Source: Siphonodentalium dalli
Lineage: Eukaryota > Mollusca > Scaphopoda > Gadilida > Siphonodentaliidae
Direction: 5' to 3'
NCBI GenBank assembly: GCA_032622095.1
Contig: CP136069.1
Coordinates: forward strand, 109,152,278-109,216,277
DNA length: 64,000 nt
Part shown: piece by piece, positions 1 to 12,832 of the stretch
Layout of the letters: the number at the start of each line of letters is the position of its first letter
Numbering within the stretch: position 1 is the stretch's first letter
The notes under the pieces: generated by a model
Seen by the model: only the letters and a program-made list of their open reading frames with translations
Databases searched by the model: none
Told to the model about the DNA's origin: nothing
Made by a program: the position numbers and the translations under genes

Positions 1-8
1 CGTAACGG

Positions 9-85
9 CTTTTGACGTCTTTTGTTGTAGTGTCCGTATCTTCTTTTGACGTCTTTTGTTGTAGCGTCCATATCGTCTTTTGACG
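9..85. repeat. 34-bp tandem repeat, about 2.3 copies
   Basis: CTTTTGACG recurs at 9, 43 and 77, and the intervening TTTTGTTGTAGYGTCC segments match, so the period is 34 bp. The array is cut by the window edge, so its full length is unknown. Confidence 0.7.
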
Positions 86-960
86 GCTTTAATATTTGCA
101 TTTTCAACACACGAATTTGAGACGCGAATAAAGAGGAATACTGATGATTTACATTGATTGTGTTTGTTCTGTTGATGTTAAAGATAATTAAGGCCACATA
201 TTAAACATTTTTTTCCATTGCTAGGTTTTAGATTTGCAAAATGTCGACTTAGAATGCTGTTTTTGCTAACAAAATGTAAACAAACGAAATAGAAACACGT
301 GGTCGCGATGAAGACTCAATTTGTTGTCAGAGACGCTTCCTTGTTGATTGAGTGATGCGTGACCGCGAGGGTAATCTATGTCACACAATGCCAACTTGAA
401 ATTGATATTTATATTGGATTATGTATTATTTCTTAGGGGGTGAGTTTATATTTTCAAATAGTGCAATATAAACTTGTTTTCCCAGTCATAGTTAAAACAG
501 CCACAGCGCAGCAAAATCTCATCGTAACGGTTACCGAACTGGCCGCTGGGATGTTTTTCCTGTCGAGTTCCATTATGATTGTCACTTCAGTCGTGAACAA
601 ATAAGTTTATAATAATTTTTTTAATCAACCAAAAGTACATGACAATGACAATGGAGGCACTTATTTACATCTTGCATTATTTTATATAGCAATCTGTTCA
701 AGATTCCAAATACGCCGCGCAAAAATACCATCGACTGATCGATCGATAGAAATCAATATAAAATGTAAATATCTCCCAGTTTGACATCAAGTCAGCCCAG
801 TGCGAGTGCTTCTAAATAAAGGCTCGTTCACAGTTCACATGCAAATATCTCAAATTCATCTTGGGAAGCTTATTTGTGTGTATTCATAGATAATTACCGA
901 GTATAAAGTAATATGGTACTTATATCAACAAAACAAAAAATATTCCAAGCAGCGTATTTA
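86..960. other. no gene or element recognised
   Basis: AT-rich sequence without a protein-like reading frame, TIR or tandem structure that I can see. It borders the 5'-truncated LINE that follows. Confidence 0.5.
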
Positions 961-961
961 G

Positions 962-3070
962 GGCACCTGCTGGCAAAAAAGCCAACGTTTTACGGCAGCG
1001 GACATGAATAAATTGGGCGAAGAGATTACGTCATTACCACCAGATGAAGACATAAACACCATGTGGGAGAAATTTAAAGGAGGAGTGTCAGCAATAGTGA
1101 AAAACAGGGTACCAACATTGTCAAAAAGAAAGAGAGGAAAGCTACCATGGATGAATAAAAAGCTACTACAACAAATCAGGAAAAAGGAGAAACTATACAA
1201 GACATCAAAGAAAACAGGGACATGGGATATAACTACAGACACCAACAAAGATTATGTAGAAGAGAACTCAGACGAGCGGAGAGTGATCATATAAACAAAA
1301 TAATTGAAGAAGGGAAAGAAAAGAAGACGACAAAACCATTCTGGCGATTCATGAAAGCGAAAAAACAAGATAACATCGGCATACCTCCACTCAAGAAAGG
1401 AACAACACTAACCACCAACAGTATAGAGAAGTCTGAGTTGCTCATCAACCAGTTCAGGTCAGTTTTCACCAAAGACCCAGGCAAAGAACTACCAGACCTA
1501 CCAAAAAAGGCACTGGACATAGAGAACGTGAAAATCGACAAGCCAGGGGTAGCTAAACTACTATCAGACATAAAAACATCCAAAGCACCTGGCCCCGATG
1601 GCATCCCAAACAAAATCTTGAAGATCTGTGCCGAGGAAGCCGCAACATCACTCACAACGATATTCCAACGATCGCTTGACACAGGTGAATTACCAACTGA
1701 CTGGCTCGAGGCTAACATCACACCAATATTTAAAAAGGGCGACGTCCACCTGCCAGAAAATTACAGGCCAGTATCACTAACATCGGTGGCCTGCAAAATC
1801 CTTGAGCACATACTATGCCGGCACATCAGAGACCACCTTGAAAAATACGACATCCTCACTGACAGAAACCATGGATTCCGCTCTGGACACTCCTGCGTGA
1901 CACAACTGATCAATGTAACACATGAACTGATGGAGAATTACGATAACGACATCCAGACAGACATAGCAGTATTGGATTTCTCAAAGGCATTCGACACAGT
2001 ACCTCACCGAAGCCTACTACACAAACTTAACAGCTATGGTGTTACAAATCAAACTCTCAAATGGATCGACACCTTCCTGACAAAACGGCAAATGAGAGTA
2101 GCAGTGGAAGGAGAATTCTCAAAACACATAGCAGTCGAGTCCGGCGTACCACAGGGTACTGTACTCGGTCCTCTCCTCTTCCTGTGTCACATAAATGACT
2201 TACCACAAGCAGTCACATCGCAAGTCAAACTCTTCGCCGATGATTGTCTGCTTTACCGCCAAATAAAAAGCCAACAAGACCATATTGCTCTTCAAGAAGA
2301 CCTGAAGTCATTAGAAAAATGGGCAGCTGTTTGGGGCATGCGGTTCAATGCGAAGAAATGTAACATCTTATCAATAAAACCCAAGTCAACGCATATGTAC
2401 CAGCTGGATAACAAAATACTCCAAACAGTTGAAGAAACACAGTATCTAGGGCTAACCATCACCAAAACCCTCACTTGGTCATCCCACATATCAAAGATAG
2501 TAAGAAAAGCTGGCAGTACCCTTGGATTCCTCCGTCGAAACCTTAGGAGAGCGGACAAAAAACACAAAAAAAATGGCCTATGAATCCACAGTAAGATCCA
2601 CCCTTGAATATGCAGCAGAAGTTTGGGATCCATACCAACAAAAAGACATCAACGCCATAGAAAGAATCAACAAAAGAGGGGTGCGATTCATCGAAAACAA
2701 CTACCACGCAAGAACAAAAGGGGCCGTAACTGAAATGCTAATGGAACAACTTATGGAGCCGCTACACCAAAGAAGAAACACGATGAGAATGAAGCTGTTC
2801 GGCAGAGTAGTGGATGGGCTGGTGCCGGCTATTCGATCAAAAGACATACTAATACCAAAAAAGAAAGAAAGGAAAATAAAGGCGAAAAAGTACCCAGGCT
2901 ATATAACATCAAACCCTGTCGAAAAGGAGGAGTGTATTAACTCTAACTCCATCGAAAGGATACGAGCCAACACGGCACAATTTAGACACTCGTCCTTTGT
3001 TCGAGCTATCGAGGAGTGGAACAGCCTGGAGGATAGCACATGCGAGGAAACAACGGATAAAACAGCATAG
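962..3070 (+). pseudogene. 5'-truncated non-LTR retrotransposon (LINE), RT region, frameshifted
   Basis: Reverse transcriptase part of a Jockey/CR1-like LINE. Coding runs in three overlapping segments, 962-1294 (frame 2), 1222-2583 (frame 1) and 2522-3070 (frame 2), so at least two frameshifts break it: near 1225-1250, and near 2557-2575 in an A-rich run. The start at 962 follows an in-frame TAG; no APE endonuclease is present upstream, so the copy is 5' truncated. In the 453-residue middle segment I see SKAPGPDG near residue 120, the metal-binding LDFSKAFDTVPH near 251, GVPQGTVLGPLL, and FADDC at 338-342 (2233-2247), where C replaces the usual T or L. The last segment holds the C-terminal region (YAAEVWDPY, then basic and WNSL-type motifs). 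It is a dead copy: the catalytic aspartates remain but the frame is broken. Confidence 0.9.
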
Positions 3071-3114
3071 TCCTCCCACAGCGCAAATACAGTCGAGAGG
3101 CTCCAGCGCTGAAA

Positions 3115-3152
3115 CACATACAGATAGAGATACAGATACAGATACGGATAAG
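3115..3152 (+). repeat. (ACAGAT)n-type microsatellite at the LINE 3' end
   Basis: Repeated GATACA/ACAGAT units follow the LINE stop codon after about 45 bp. Short tandem repeats at the 3' terminus are typical of CR1/L2/Jockey-type elements, so this probably marks the 3' end of the insertion. Confidence 0.65.
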
Positions 3153-3837
3153 TTAAACGTTTTGGGACATCATAATATATGTAGCGAATAGGGAAACACT
3201 GTCTGTTAGCGATGACAACATATTCATGTGTCTTCCAATATTTTAAGTTTTTAATGGCAAAATTCTGAACACAAATGCTTTTTACCAAGATTAGAAATAA
3301 TTTCAGCAGCGTTTTGAAGGCGCTAGTTTTCTGTGATCTAATTATCATCAATGGAAAACTCCACCCCTAAACTTGAGCCAATGAAATCAGTTCACACAAT
3401 AGAATGGTTCTAATAATTGATTTCATTGGTTGTCAATGAAAACATTTAATAAATCGACAACAAGAGACATTTTTTTGCACGAAAATCGACAAACAACGTG
3501 ACGTAATTGCTAATATTTTGCGCTTTTATCAGAAATCTTTTTACGACTCTTGTAAATTATTGGTTTATATGATTCATTCACATCTAATAAAAAGACTTTT
3601 GGTTGAATTATTTTATTTATAATACGCTTTTTGTTTTAAAAATCATGAGTTATTTTTTCAATCACGACAGGAGTATCGGCACGTGGGTAAACAAACTTAA
3701 AAGGACATTGACTTTACCGGTACCATAAATTGGCTTAAACTGAGTATTTTTTTACTCACATATCTGATAAAATGAAGATAAACAGTTGTTTTTGGCCACA
3801 TATTTAGTTCGACTACTGATTTATGTCTCCATTATCA
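3153..3837. other. unassigned spacer with one small inverted repeat
   Basis: No coding sequence found. The only structure I see is a perfect 12-bp inverted repeat, CCAATGAAATCA at 3378-3389 and its complement at 3418-3429, around a 28-bp loop. It may be a trace of a small palindromic element. Confidence 0.4.
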
Positions 3838-4002
3838 AGTTTCAAGTTTTATTTAGCAATACCAATGAATTTTGGTTTCTGCTGTAACATAAACAAACAT
3901 TGATTACAAAGACACAACAAAAAGAACAATTTTTTACATGTATATGTATGGGTTTTTTAAAGTGTTTTTCCTTGAATTGGTGGTATTGAGGAGAAGCTTA
4001 TC
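3838..4002 (-). repeat. 3' UTR and AAACTTG-repeat tail of the minus-strand LINE
   Basis: Downstream of the minus-strand LINE stop codon the sequence reads to AATAAAACTTGAAACTTG near 3855-3838. An AATAAA-like signal overlaps the start of the heptanucleotide repeat. Confidence 0.5.
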
Positions 4003-4914
4003 TCATTCCATGCATGTTTTTATGAATTCACTTACCAACTTCGTTTCTTTTGCATTATTAGGGTTTAAAATTCTTTTAATTATTAGACCTGCATCTGTTG
4101 ATCCCGCAGAAAAATCAAATCTGGTTAATCCCAGCTTATTCAAAAGGGGTGCTCTATGTTCAGTGTGTTTTTGACAAAATAATAAGAAATGCTCTTCATC
4201 TTCCATAATGTTACAAAATGAGCATTTCCTATCTTTCCTATCAGGTTTTGGTCTTTTCATGCGTTCAGTTTCTATGGCCAGTCTATGAGCACTCAGCCTC
4301 AATGATGTGAGGAATTTTGTGAGATTTTTGGGTATTCTAAATTTCAGATAACTTTGTAAATTAAAACTCTGATAAATGTTACTGTATAACAAAAGTTTAT
4401 TACCTTCTACCTTTTGTGCAAGATGACTTATTTGTCCATTAACTTCATTTTCATGGAATTGATAAACTTTTTCCTCAATACCATTCATGTTCAAAGACGC
4501 AAGATCTATATTGAAACGGGTGGTGATTTTGTTCAGAGCTTGTTGCCAAGATTTATGACCATCTTCAAACAACTCTTTATCCAACTCATACACTTCTTTT
4601 AATAATCTGTGTGATGGAAGCTGTGTTAAACGTACGTAATATTTTAGAGCTTGTTTAAATATAAAGTTTGCTATTGGTTCACGACCAAACTCGCATCTAC
4701 TAGCCAAATTCGATGATTTTTTTGATATTCCCAGGAGGTACCGGTATTTGCAAAATCGGGTATTAATTTTTTCAAAACAGCTTTGGTCACTGAATAAATT
4801 TTTCAAAGAGAAATCTGCCATCCATATCTCTGATCCATATGTTAATATAGGACGAACCAAAACATCAAAAAGCTTCATACTGAGTTGACGCTCAGATACA
4901 TCGTATACCAACAA
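4003..4914 (-). pseudogene. C-terminal fragment of a second LINE (post-RT region with zinc knuckle)
   Basis: An open 303-codon frame corresponds to the region downstream of the RT catalytic domain of a non-LTR element. It begins near the thumb (RPILTYGSEIW, residues 21-31) and ends with a CCHC knuckle: C231-x2-C234-x7-H242-x4-C247, preceded by SAHRLAIETERMKRPKP. No RT catalytic core (ADD) or endonuclease remains and an in-frame stop lies just before the first codon, so this is a 5'-truncated insertion. The 3' untranslated part runs to about 3838, where the minus strand reads AATAAAACTTGAAACTTG, the short tandem tail common in molluscan LINEs. It is a different family from the 962-3070 copy. 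Confidence 0.85.
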
Positions 4915-5059
4915 CTATTCTTTAAATGAGAGCATGTTTGTTGTTGTATATCTGATGATACACATGGTACATGCTGTGGTCAGTGTGGGGGAAAATACCC
5001 AATTATGTTATAACGTCAAATACCTGTTGGCTAACGTAATTACCTTTATACCTGGTGAC

Positions 5060-5470
5060 GTTGGCTATATGACATGGTGTAACTACAGGTGCTGTTGGGA
5101 AAAGGGTTAAAATAAATCGGATCAAACCCATATTAGAACTTGATCTGTATTTTGGGCTGAGAAATTTACATACCAAATTTTGTTCCAATCAAATTTACGA
5201 TATTTGAGTTATGGCAGCATGCATGAATTCTAAGTGGAAAAAGGGCCATAACTCTGTAGCAAAAACTTGGATCAAACCCAAATTCGAACTCGATCTGTAT
5301 TTTGGGCTGAGAAACCCATTTACAGAATTTGGTTCTGATCGGATAGAAAATGTTTGAGTTATCGCATTACACGTAAAGTGTCTACGGACAGACAGATGGA
5401 CAAACGACGAGTGGTCAATTCAGACGTCGACACTGTGTGTACCATACTATGGTATGGGTACACATAAAAA
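5060..5470 (-). mobile_element. hairpin-headed tandem-monomer repeat, family F3
   Basis: Two about 150-bp monomers start with GATCAAACCC at 5120 and 5270. Next comes a linker rich in GGACAGACAGATGGAC (5375-5405), then a terminal imperfect palindrome at 5436-5464 (TGTGTACCATA, CTA, TGGTAT, GGGTACACA). Read on the minus strand, the order is hairpin head, GTCCATCTGTC linker, monomers. This is the same design as families F1 and F2 in this window, with different sequence. No protein is encoded. Confidence 0.55.
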
Positions 5471-8400
5471 TGTTTCAACATGCTATTAACAGTAGACTAC
5501 AAAATCTGGTATATCACTCTACAGATGGTATGAGGTCAATATAAATTGTATAGGTTTAATACAGATGCCAAGATTCAGCATAAACAAAACCAGTGATTAG
5601 TTGACAACTCTGCTATGTAATTGATATTAATGGGTCAGCAGTGGTGAGGTGGCTTATCTTGATGGCTGTTTTGTTGGTAGAATTTGATGCATTATCATTG
5701 TAAACTTAAATTGGACTCTATTAACCCAAGTATTCCATGTCTGGGTCACCTTTTCACATTTAGTCCAAGGCTTCGCTGGTGCAGCATTACAGATCCTATT
5801 CCAGTGCATTCTCTTATATATGCGAGTCTCTCCTATTTGACCCATAAATTCCAATAATTTGTGTTATTATGTACATTTGTCTGTAATAGTACATACCGGT
5901 AAATGTATACTCTATAATTCAACATCAAAACTCTAATTTATGATTCGATCAGAGTACTTTACTATCGCCAAGGGATGGGTTAAACATCTGCCTCATGAGA
6001 GAGAATTACCCATTTCCTCTATTTACATAGCTATTTAACAAACTTTTTCCTCTATTTACAGGGAGTATCTTGGCAAACAGATAGAAGTCACAAATGAGTC
6101 ATCAGCTGTTAAAAGTTAACAACAAAGAAGTTATGGTCCACCATCATTGTTTCATCATTATTATTGTGTTTAATGGCTAGTGAATTGTTATTAATGTATA
6201 TATACCATATATCCTGTCTATTCTGGCATGCCCATGTCCAAAACAGAGAAAAAAACTTAGTGATGAGAACAAATAATGCCATGCAAAGTCAATTTCCTGC
6301 TTCTCAGGACAAAAAAACACCTCTACATCGGTTAACTCCGGGGTCTAATTTCAGTTGCATATGGACATTATTTCCCCGACCATATGTGTCGTAAACTAGA
6401 TTTCCGCATTTCACCATTTCACTGATCAGTCTTATTCCTTAATTTAGTTTTTGCAACATAATAACTATGGACATGTATACAAAATGACGTCATGATGTGG
6501 GGCTACAGTTGGAGTTGCCCAATTTCTTAAAGTATCACTGTGGCTGGACCTGTCAGGTTACTATATTTTCAGATTGTTTGCAGTTTTGGATCAGGAACCA
6601 GTCTATTCAACAAGAGACACTGAGCACGATTTTAATTCAATAAGCAATTATATCAACTTTGAGAAGATTATAAAATGTGCTTTTACTTCCATAAAGTAGA
6701 AACTTAGACAGTTGTTGTCGAATTTTGCACATTAGACTGGTCCTTGCCCCAATCGAACCAGCCACCCGATTCGTAGTAACCTCACCCTTTCTACATAACT
6801 GTTCATTGTGATGCGGGAAATGACACTTCCCCAGACTTGTTTACTTTCCTGATTTAGGTGGGAGTCTTCCGAAAAACAGCCCCATCTCTTGCACTCTGGA
6901 TCGGGAAACAGTTTCTCCCGAATTAAGTAAAATTGAAAGACATATATATATCCTCATCACATGCAGCTAATGAATACAACAGCAGAGGTTTTACTGACCC
7001 CATTCATAGCATAATAATTATTCATCCAGCAAGAAAAAGAATCATGATATTAACCCAAAATTATAAAAAGAAGTGAGGATATTAAACTGAGCGAACCAGC
7101 TGGATGATGATGTTATCACAGTGAGATTAACTGCAGAAAGTGGTTGTGTCAAAGACAATTTCTTACTTGACTGATGGCAGTTATTTTATTGTTCAAGTTA
7201 AACTTATATGTAGAAGTTCAGTTATGCTGTTACCCACATGATGTTATTTGGTAATAATTTGAGTAAAACTAGAAAGATTTTAGTTATAAAAAGTCTCCCG
7301 AATTTGGAAGATCAATCTCCCGAAAGAAGTAAAAAATGCCTGCACTTCCCTCAACTGATAACTTGTAAGCATGTCGATACCAATTATCTAAGCGCCTTGG
7401 CCTATCAGATGTATGCGAAAGTAAATGTAATAATTGTCTGAAAAAAACACACTGAAATGACGTGGCGTTGATACCGTTTAATGATAAATCCGGCCAAATA
7501 AATCAAAATTTTGAGTAGTGAGCTGCTTTGATGAATAAGTCAACCACAGAAACTACAAAGTCAGCCCCAAAAAAAAATTAATCTCGATGACCAGGGAACC
7601 ACCTGATTTGTCGAAAGATATTTATTTGATAAAAATACTCTGCTGTTTCATTCAATAAAGCATTTAAATGTACGAAAACTATTTACATAAAAAGATATTC
7701 GCTACTTGGGAGTGTTCGATTGATTAAAATCATTATATCTTCATTCATAAAAATAGTAAAAATTTCTCCGTTCCCCATACCAGTTAATAAATGGAATATT
7801 CCGGTTGCAGGTAAAAATAATAATTCTGCCAATCACAGCAGAGGAATACATTACATACCTGAAACTGACACCCATGTTGTGAGTTAACATGATCAGTAAT
7901 TAATCTCGATTAAATTTCCCACCAATGTAAAGTTAATAAATTATATACCATAAATCAATGAATTTTAGTTTTCAAAGTGAAATCCCCAGGCTATCAGTTG
8001 AAAATGTAAAGTAGGGTTTTTGTTCTGTTGATCTGTTCACGTGTACCGGTACACATCCAAGTAACCGCTATTAGCATGTACTTTTCTTTGAAACAAGAAA
8101 GAAAAACATGCATGCTGATTTCGATCTGACAATATCGGCAACCACTAGCGCATTATTATAGTGCAATCACTATAAACTTATCTGAGCAGGACTTTCAAGT
8201 TCAAATTAAATATATCATAATTGTTAAATATGCCATGGGGGGGTTGTTAAGTGACAAATTTAAGTGGAAATTCCCATTCAAAACTCTTAATCATTAGCAG
8301 AAGCTGTATTATGATTGTGGAATATAATGTTATAAGATAAGTAAACAAACCCAATATTTAGCTGAAAGATTGTTGGAATCATTCATATACTCTCACTTTA

Positions 8401-8479
8401 AATTAGTTTAAAAACATTCCTCCTGATGGCGTTACACATATGCTGTATTATTTTTAACAAGCAAACAATTTACACGTTG
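5471..8479. other. 3-kb stretch with no recognised gene or element
   Basis: I examined both strands and found no family-like protein, no TIR pair and no tandem array. All open frames are below 80 codons and not protein-like. It may be host intergenic or intronic sequence. Confidence 0.45.
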
Positions 8480-8682
8480 AAGCATGTGTTATTGTCCCCC
8501 AAAATTTTCGGATGACTATTGTAATCAGCCGCGCCTGTCCGTCTGTGTGTCCGGAGTTATAACTCCAGTAATGATCATCCGATTTTATTGAAATTTGGTA
8601 TGTAGGTGTCTCAACCAAAAACACAGGGGCTCTGCAATTCTGGGTTTGATCCGATGTTCTTTTATGGAGTTATTTCCCTTTT
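8480..8682 (+). mobile_element. 5' part of family F4 repeat, split by F1 insertion
   Basis: Contains GCCTGTCCGTCTGTGTGTCC followed by monomer-like sequence (GAGTTATAACTCC, GATCATCCGATTTTATTG, GGGTTTGATCCGATG, GAGTTATTTCCC). The same monomer type resumes at about 11058 after the F1 element, so the two parts were once continuous. Confidence 0.5.
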
Positions 8683-11052
8683 TAACTCAACTGTACTTTG
8701 TAAAGTTTGAGCTATTGCCATGGCTTGGTATCTGTCGTCCGTGTGTGAGTCGTCAACAATACAGGCTACAGGTCGTACCTTTGGTCGGATCATTATGAAA
8801 TTTGTCATAGCTGTTGACATCAACATTTAGACCAGAACGATTCATTTTGGTGTCATTCGGAGAGAAAAAAACATGGCCGCCAGTGGTCATCTTGGATTTC
8901 AAAATTTAATCCATTAGCACGGGCTACAGGTCGTACTGTTCGTCTGATCATCATGAAATTTGTAATGGATGTTAACAATGACATGTAGATGGAAACGAGT
9001 CATTTTGGTGTCATTCGCCCAAAAAATGGCCGCCAGCAGCCATCTTGGATTTTACTCTTTGCATGACTAAATCCTTTAGCATGGGCTACAGGTCATACCT
9101 TTAGTCTGATCATCATGAAATTTGTCATGGCTGTTGAAATTGGAATGTAGATGGGAACGAGTCATTTTGGGGTCATTCGGACAAAAAACATGGCTGCCAG
9201 TGGCACGGGCTACAGGTCGTACTGTTCGTCTGATCATCATGAAATTTGCCATGGATGTTAAAATTGACATGTAGATTGGAACAGGTAATTTTGGGGATGT
9301 TCGGTAAAAAAACATGGCCGCCAGCTGCCATCTTGGATTTTACTCTTTGCATGACTAAATTCTTTCACACGGGCTACAGGTCGTACCTTTGGTCAGATTA
9401 TCATGAAATTTTTCATGGATGTTAAATATGACATGTAGATGGGAACGAGTCATATTTAGGTCATTCGGCCAAAAAAACATGGCAGCCATCTTGGATTTTA
9501 CTCTTTGCATGACTAAATCCTTTGGCATGGTCTACCGGTCGTACCTTTTGTCGGATCATTAGGAAATTTGTCATGACTGTTGACATGTAGATGGGAAAGA
9601 GTAATTTAGGGGTTATTCGGCCAAAAATCATGGCCGCCAGTGGCCATCTTGGATTTCAAAATTCAATCCATTAGCACTTGTTACAGGTCGTACCGTTCAT
9701 CTAATCATCATAAAATTTGTCATGGATGTTAATATTTACATGCAGATGGGAACGAGTTATTTTTCGGATCATTTGGCCAGAAAACATGGCTGCTGGCAGC
9801 CATCTTGGATTTTACTCTTTGCATGACTAAATCCTTTGGCACGGCCCACAGGTCGTACCTTTGGTCGGATCATTATGAAATTTATCATGACTGTTGACAT
9901 TGATATGTAGATGAGAACGACTCATTTTGGGATCAATCGGCCAAAAAGCATGGCCTACAGTGGCCATCTTAGATATCAAAATTTAATCCATTAGCACGGG
10001 CTACAGGTCGTACTGTTCATCTGATCATCATGAAATTTGTCATGGATGTTAATATTGACATGTAGATGGGAACGAGTAATTTTGGGGTCGTTCGGATAGA
10101 AAACATGGCCACTGGTAGCCATCTTGGATTTTACTCTTTGCATGACTAAATCCTTTCACACAGGCAACAGGTTGTACCTTTGATCAGATCATCATGAAAT
10201 TTGTCATGGATGTTGACATTGACTTGTAGATGGGAACGAGTCATTTTGGGGCCATCCGGCAAAACAACATGGCTGCCAGTGGCCATCTTGGATTTCAAAA
10301 TTCAATCCATTAGCACGGACTACAGGTCGTACTGTTCGTCTGATCATCATGAAATTTGTCATGGATGTAAATATTGACACGTAGATGGGAACGAGTAATT
10401 TTTGGGTCTTTCGGTCAAAAAACCAGCAGCCATCTTGGATTTCAAAATTCAATCCTTTGGCACGGGTTACAGGTCGTACTTTTTGTCAGATCATTGTGAA
10501 ATTTGTCATGGATATTGACATTGACATGCAGATGAGAACGAGTCATTTTTAGGTCATTCGGCCAAAAAACATGGCCGCCAGCAGCCATATTGGATTTTAC
10601 TCTTTGCATGACTAAATCCTTTGGCACAGGCTACAGGTCGTACCTTTAGTCGGATCATCATAAAATTTGTCATGGCTGTTGACATTGGGATGTACATAGG
10701 AACGAGTCATTTTAGGGTCTTTGGCCTTAAAACGTGTCCACTGGCAGCCATCTTGGATTTTACTCTTTGCATGACTAAATCCTTTGGCACACCCTACAGT
10801 CCACTTCCCTCCTCCGATCATCTCCAGACTTCATATTAATCTTGATATTGATCTTACTAGATGGAAGCTATCAAATGTTTTTGAATTTCATTGGAAAACA
10901 TAGCCGCCAGCAACCATCTTGGATTTTATCTTTATGTATATATCTCTTCATGTTGATAATATAGTATTACTTAGACTTTTCAACTTTCCGCATTCCTAAT
11001 CGCTCCATTATTCCCTTTCCAAGTTGAGCTACAGTGTCATTGACACTTTCAT
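8683..11052 (+). mobile_element. F1 element: pearl/Helentron-like, about 160-bp monomer array
   Basis: Starts in a T-run with a hairpin head (AACTCAACTGTAC, then GTAAAGTTTGAGC) and TTGCCATGGCTTGGTATC, followed by a CGTCGTCCGTGTG linker. About 13 monomers follow; each carries a GGCTACAGGTCGTAC, ACATGTAGATGGGAACGAG, AACATGGCCGCCAG and GCCATCTTGGATT block. The last monomer (10790-10915) is strongly diverged. It ends with AAGTTGAGCT at 11021-11030, the inverse of the head, and the hairpin AGTGTCATTGACACT at 11033-11047. Hairpin, subterminal inverted repeats and internal tandem repeats are features of non-autonomous Helentrons and of the bivalve pearl elements. It has no ORF of its own; frames inside merely translate the monomers. 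Confidence 0.75.
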
Positions 11053-11450
11053 TTCAACTTTTTTTTACTTTTTCGGTTTCCGGATGATATCTCAAGTTTG
11101 GATCCTTTAATTGCAAATACCGTTTTTATGTTAATCAGTCATATCAAGATACAGGATGACTTCTAATTTAAGTTTGATCCGATGATTTTTCCTAGAGTTA
11201 TGGACTTTTTTCGACTTAGAAGAAAATTATTTTCTTCTTTTTTCTTTGGTTTCCGGATGATAACTGAATGTGGATTGTTTAATTGGAAATTGAGTTTGAT
11301 CCAATGATTTTTCCAAGAGTTATGGGCCTTTCGACTTTGAAAAACATGTTTTATAATTGTCTGTATGAGGGTACCTTCATGGTGTAGTGTAATCAACTCC
11401 TACAGTTTTGATCGTAGATATTTGAAACTTCAGATGAAACTTCAGAGTAT
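11053..11450 (+). mobile_element. 3' part of family F4, two diverged monomers
   Basis: Two copies of a roughly 165-bp unit, each with TTTCCGGATGATA, then a TTTGGATC-like or TGTGGATTG segment, TTTGATCCRATGATTTTTCC and AGAGTTATGG. They match the segment before the F1 insertion at 8590-8682. The element end is not clear. Confidence 0.45.
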
Positions 11451-11864
11451 TGTTACCCACATATTGGAGATGTGCAACATGTATATAGATGACAGAAAAA
11501 TTATTTCGTTACAGAATTATTAACCCTTTCGACTTAGAACATATCAACATTTTTTTTCAATTTCTTTAACAAAGCGGCGTCGACTTGCCACGTTTTCGGG
11601 CGACACTGTGGTCGGCTGACCTTTTATTCCATCTTTTCCCCCACAGATATCCATGGAAATCTCCACTTAAGATTGGTCACATTTACACCCCCTCCAGTAT
11701 ATGTCCCGGTACTTGTATCTTTTATCTTTGGTAGGGAGGTGGGGTGTGATATCACAGACTTGTTTGTATGTTTTTTTTTTATTGGAATAAACAGATATCA
11801 ATGAATGAATGTAAATACAGACAGGGGTATTTACTATTATAGATAAAGTTACATTCTTCCAAAA
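11451..11864. other. unassigned spacer
   Basis: No gene or recognisable repeat end. It includes a short T-run at 11770-11780. Confidence 0.35.
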
Positions 11865-12122
11865 TAATTAATAATATACCCAAACTGGTTGCAATCTAGT
11901 CGATGAAAATTGAAACACGGTGATAAATTGACCCATAGAGTGTCATGAGATAGATTCTGTTGACCTCAGACAACTTAAAGGGGCAAATATGAGCAATAAA
12001 GAGTGTTCCTAATATAGGAAAATTTGTACAGATGGGTCACCTGACCAGGGGTATGTCATGGGATAGGCGCATCTTCTCATGTTCCATCCATTAATAATGG
12101 CTGAGTATAAAACATTACTTAC
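11865..12122 (+). repeat. left arm of a 250-bp inverted repeat
   Basis: The reverse complement of this segment matches 19799-20045 at roughly 80 percent by eye. Shared landmarks are GGTTGCAATCTAGTCGA/CGACYAGATTGCAACC, GATAAATTGACCC, ACAGATGGGTCACCTG and CATGGGATA. The two arms lie 7.7 kb apart in opposite orientation. The right arm ends exactly where a PIF-like TIR element begins, and this arm shows the corresponding uninterrupted sequence CATTACTTACTTACC. Confidence 0.7.
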
Positions 12123-12468
12123 TTACCTTTGACTTCAGAATACATAAAGGGGGACTAATAGATATTATGATCAATAAAGAATATATGTGGGGAAATTGGT
12201 GACCGATTTTTAAATCATAGACCTCTATCCTGATTCCTTTTACAACATGTATAAACACGACGCAACATATATGTAACTTCTAATACCCGTCCTATCATAC
12301 AATGGTATTACCTCCAATTTTCCAAAACTTCTATACTTATATTACCAATATAAAAGAGCGTTTATTATAAGTATTATCCCCTTTTAAGATATGAGCTCAA
12401 AGGTAAGTATTAATTAAAGGCATCATCTCCAAACTACTATTGGGATTCTGAAAACCAGCTGGGCCTTA
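12123..12468. other. spacer before TIR element; carries a diverged TIR copy
   Basis: No gene. At 12422-12445 lies ATCATCTCCAAACTACTATT, an imperfect copy of the TIR that starts at 12469 in the same orientation. It may be the relic of an older element. Confidence 0.4.
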
Positions 12469-12832
12469 GGGGTCATCTCAAAACTACTATCGGGATCCCG
12501 ATAAATATCCCGATAGGATCCCGATAACTCAAATACTATCTTCCCCGATAGATCCCGATAGAGCGGTCGCCATTTCCCGAAAATATCCCGATACCGCATT
12601 CAAATATTCCGATAACACGCTGATTTCCCGAAAAATTCCCCATAACTTTCCGAAAGTAATGTACGTAGCATATTGCCGATAACTTTCCGATAATTTACCC
12701 ATTTATTTCAAGAACAATTATGTCTGTTTTGATAATCGACGAATCGAGCATGTTGTTTTGTTTATATATTTGTTTCCGGTTCAATGTGTTGTCATTACTT
12801 TTGGATTCCCCCACAGCTTCCTTTGTAAGCAA

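Noticed and set aside
958-1721. Minus-strand frames opposite the first LINE
   Set aside because: Antisense shadows of the reverse transcriptase coding region, hydrophobic by complementarity.
3378-3429. 12-bp inverted repeat as a transposon
   Set aside because: Only 52 bp long with no flanking duplication; kept as a minor note, not an element.
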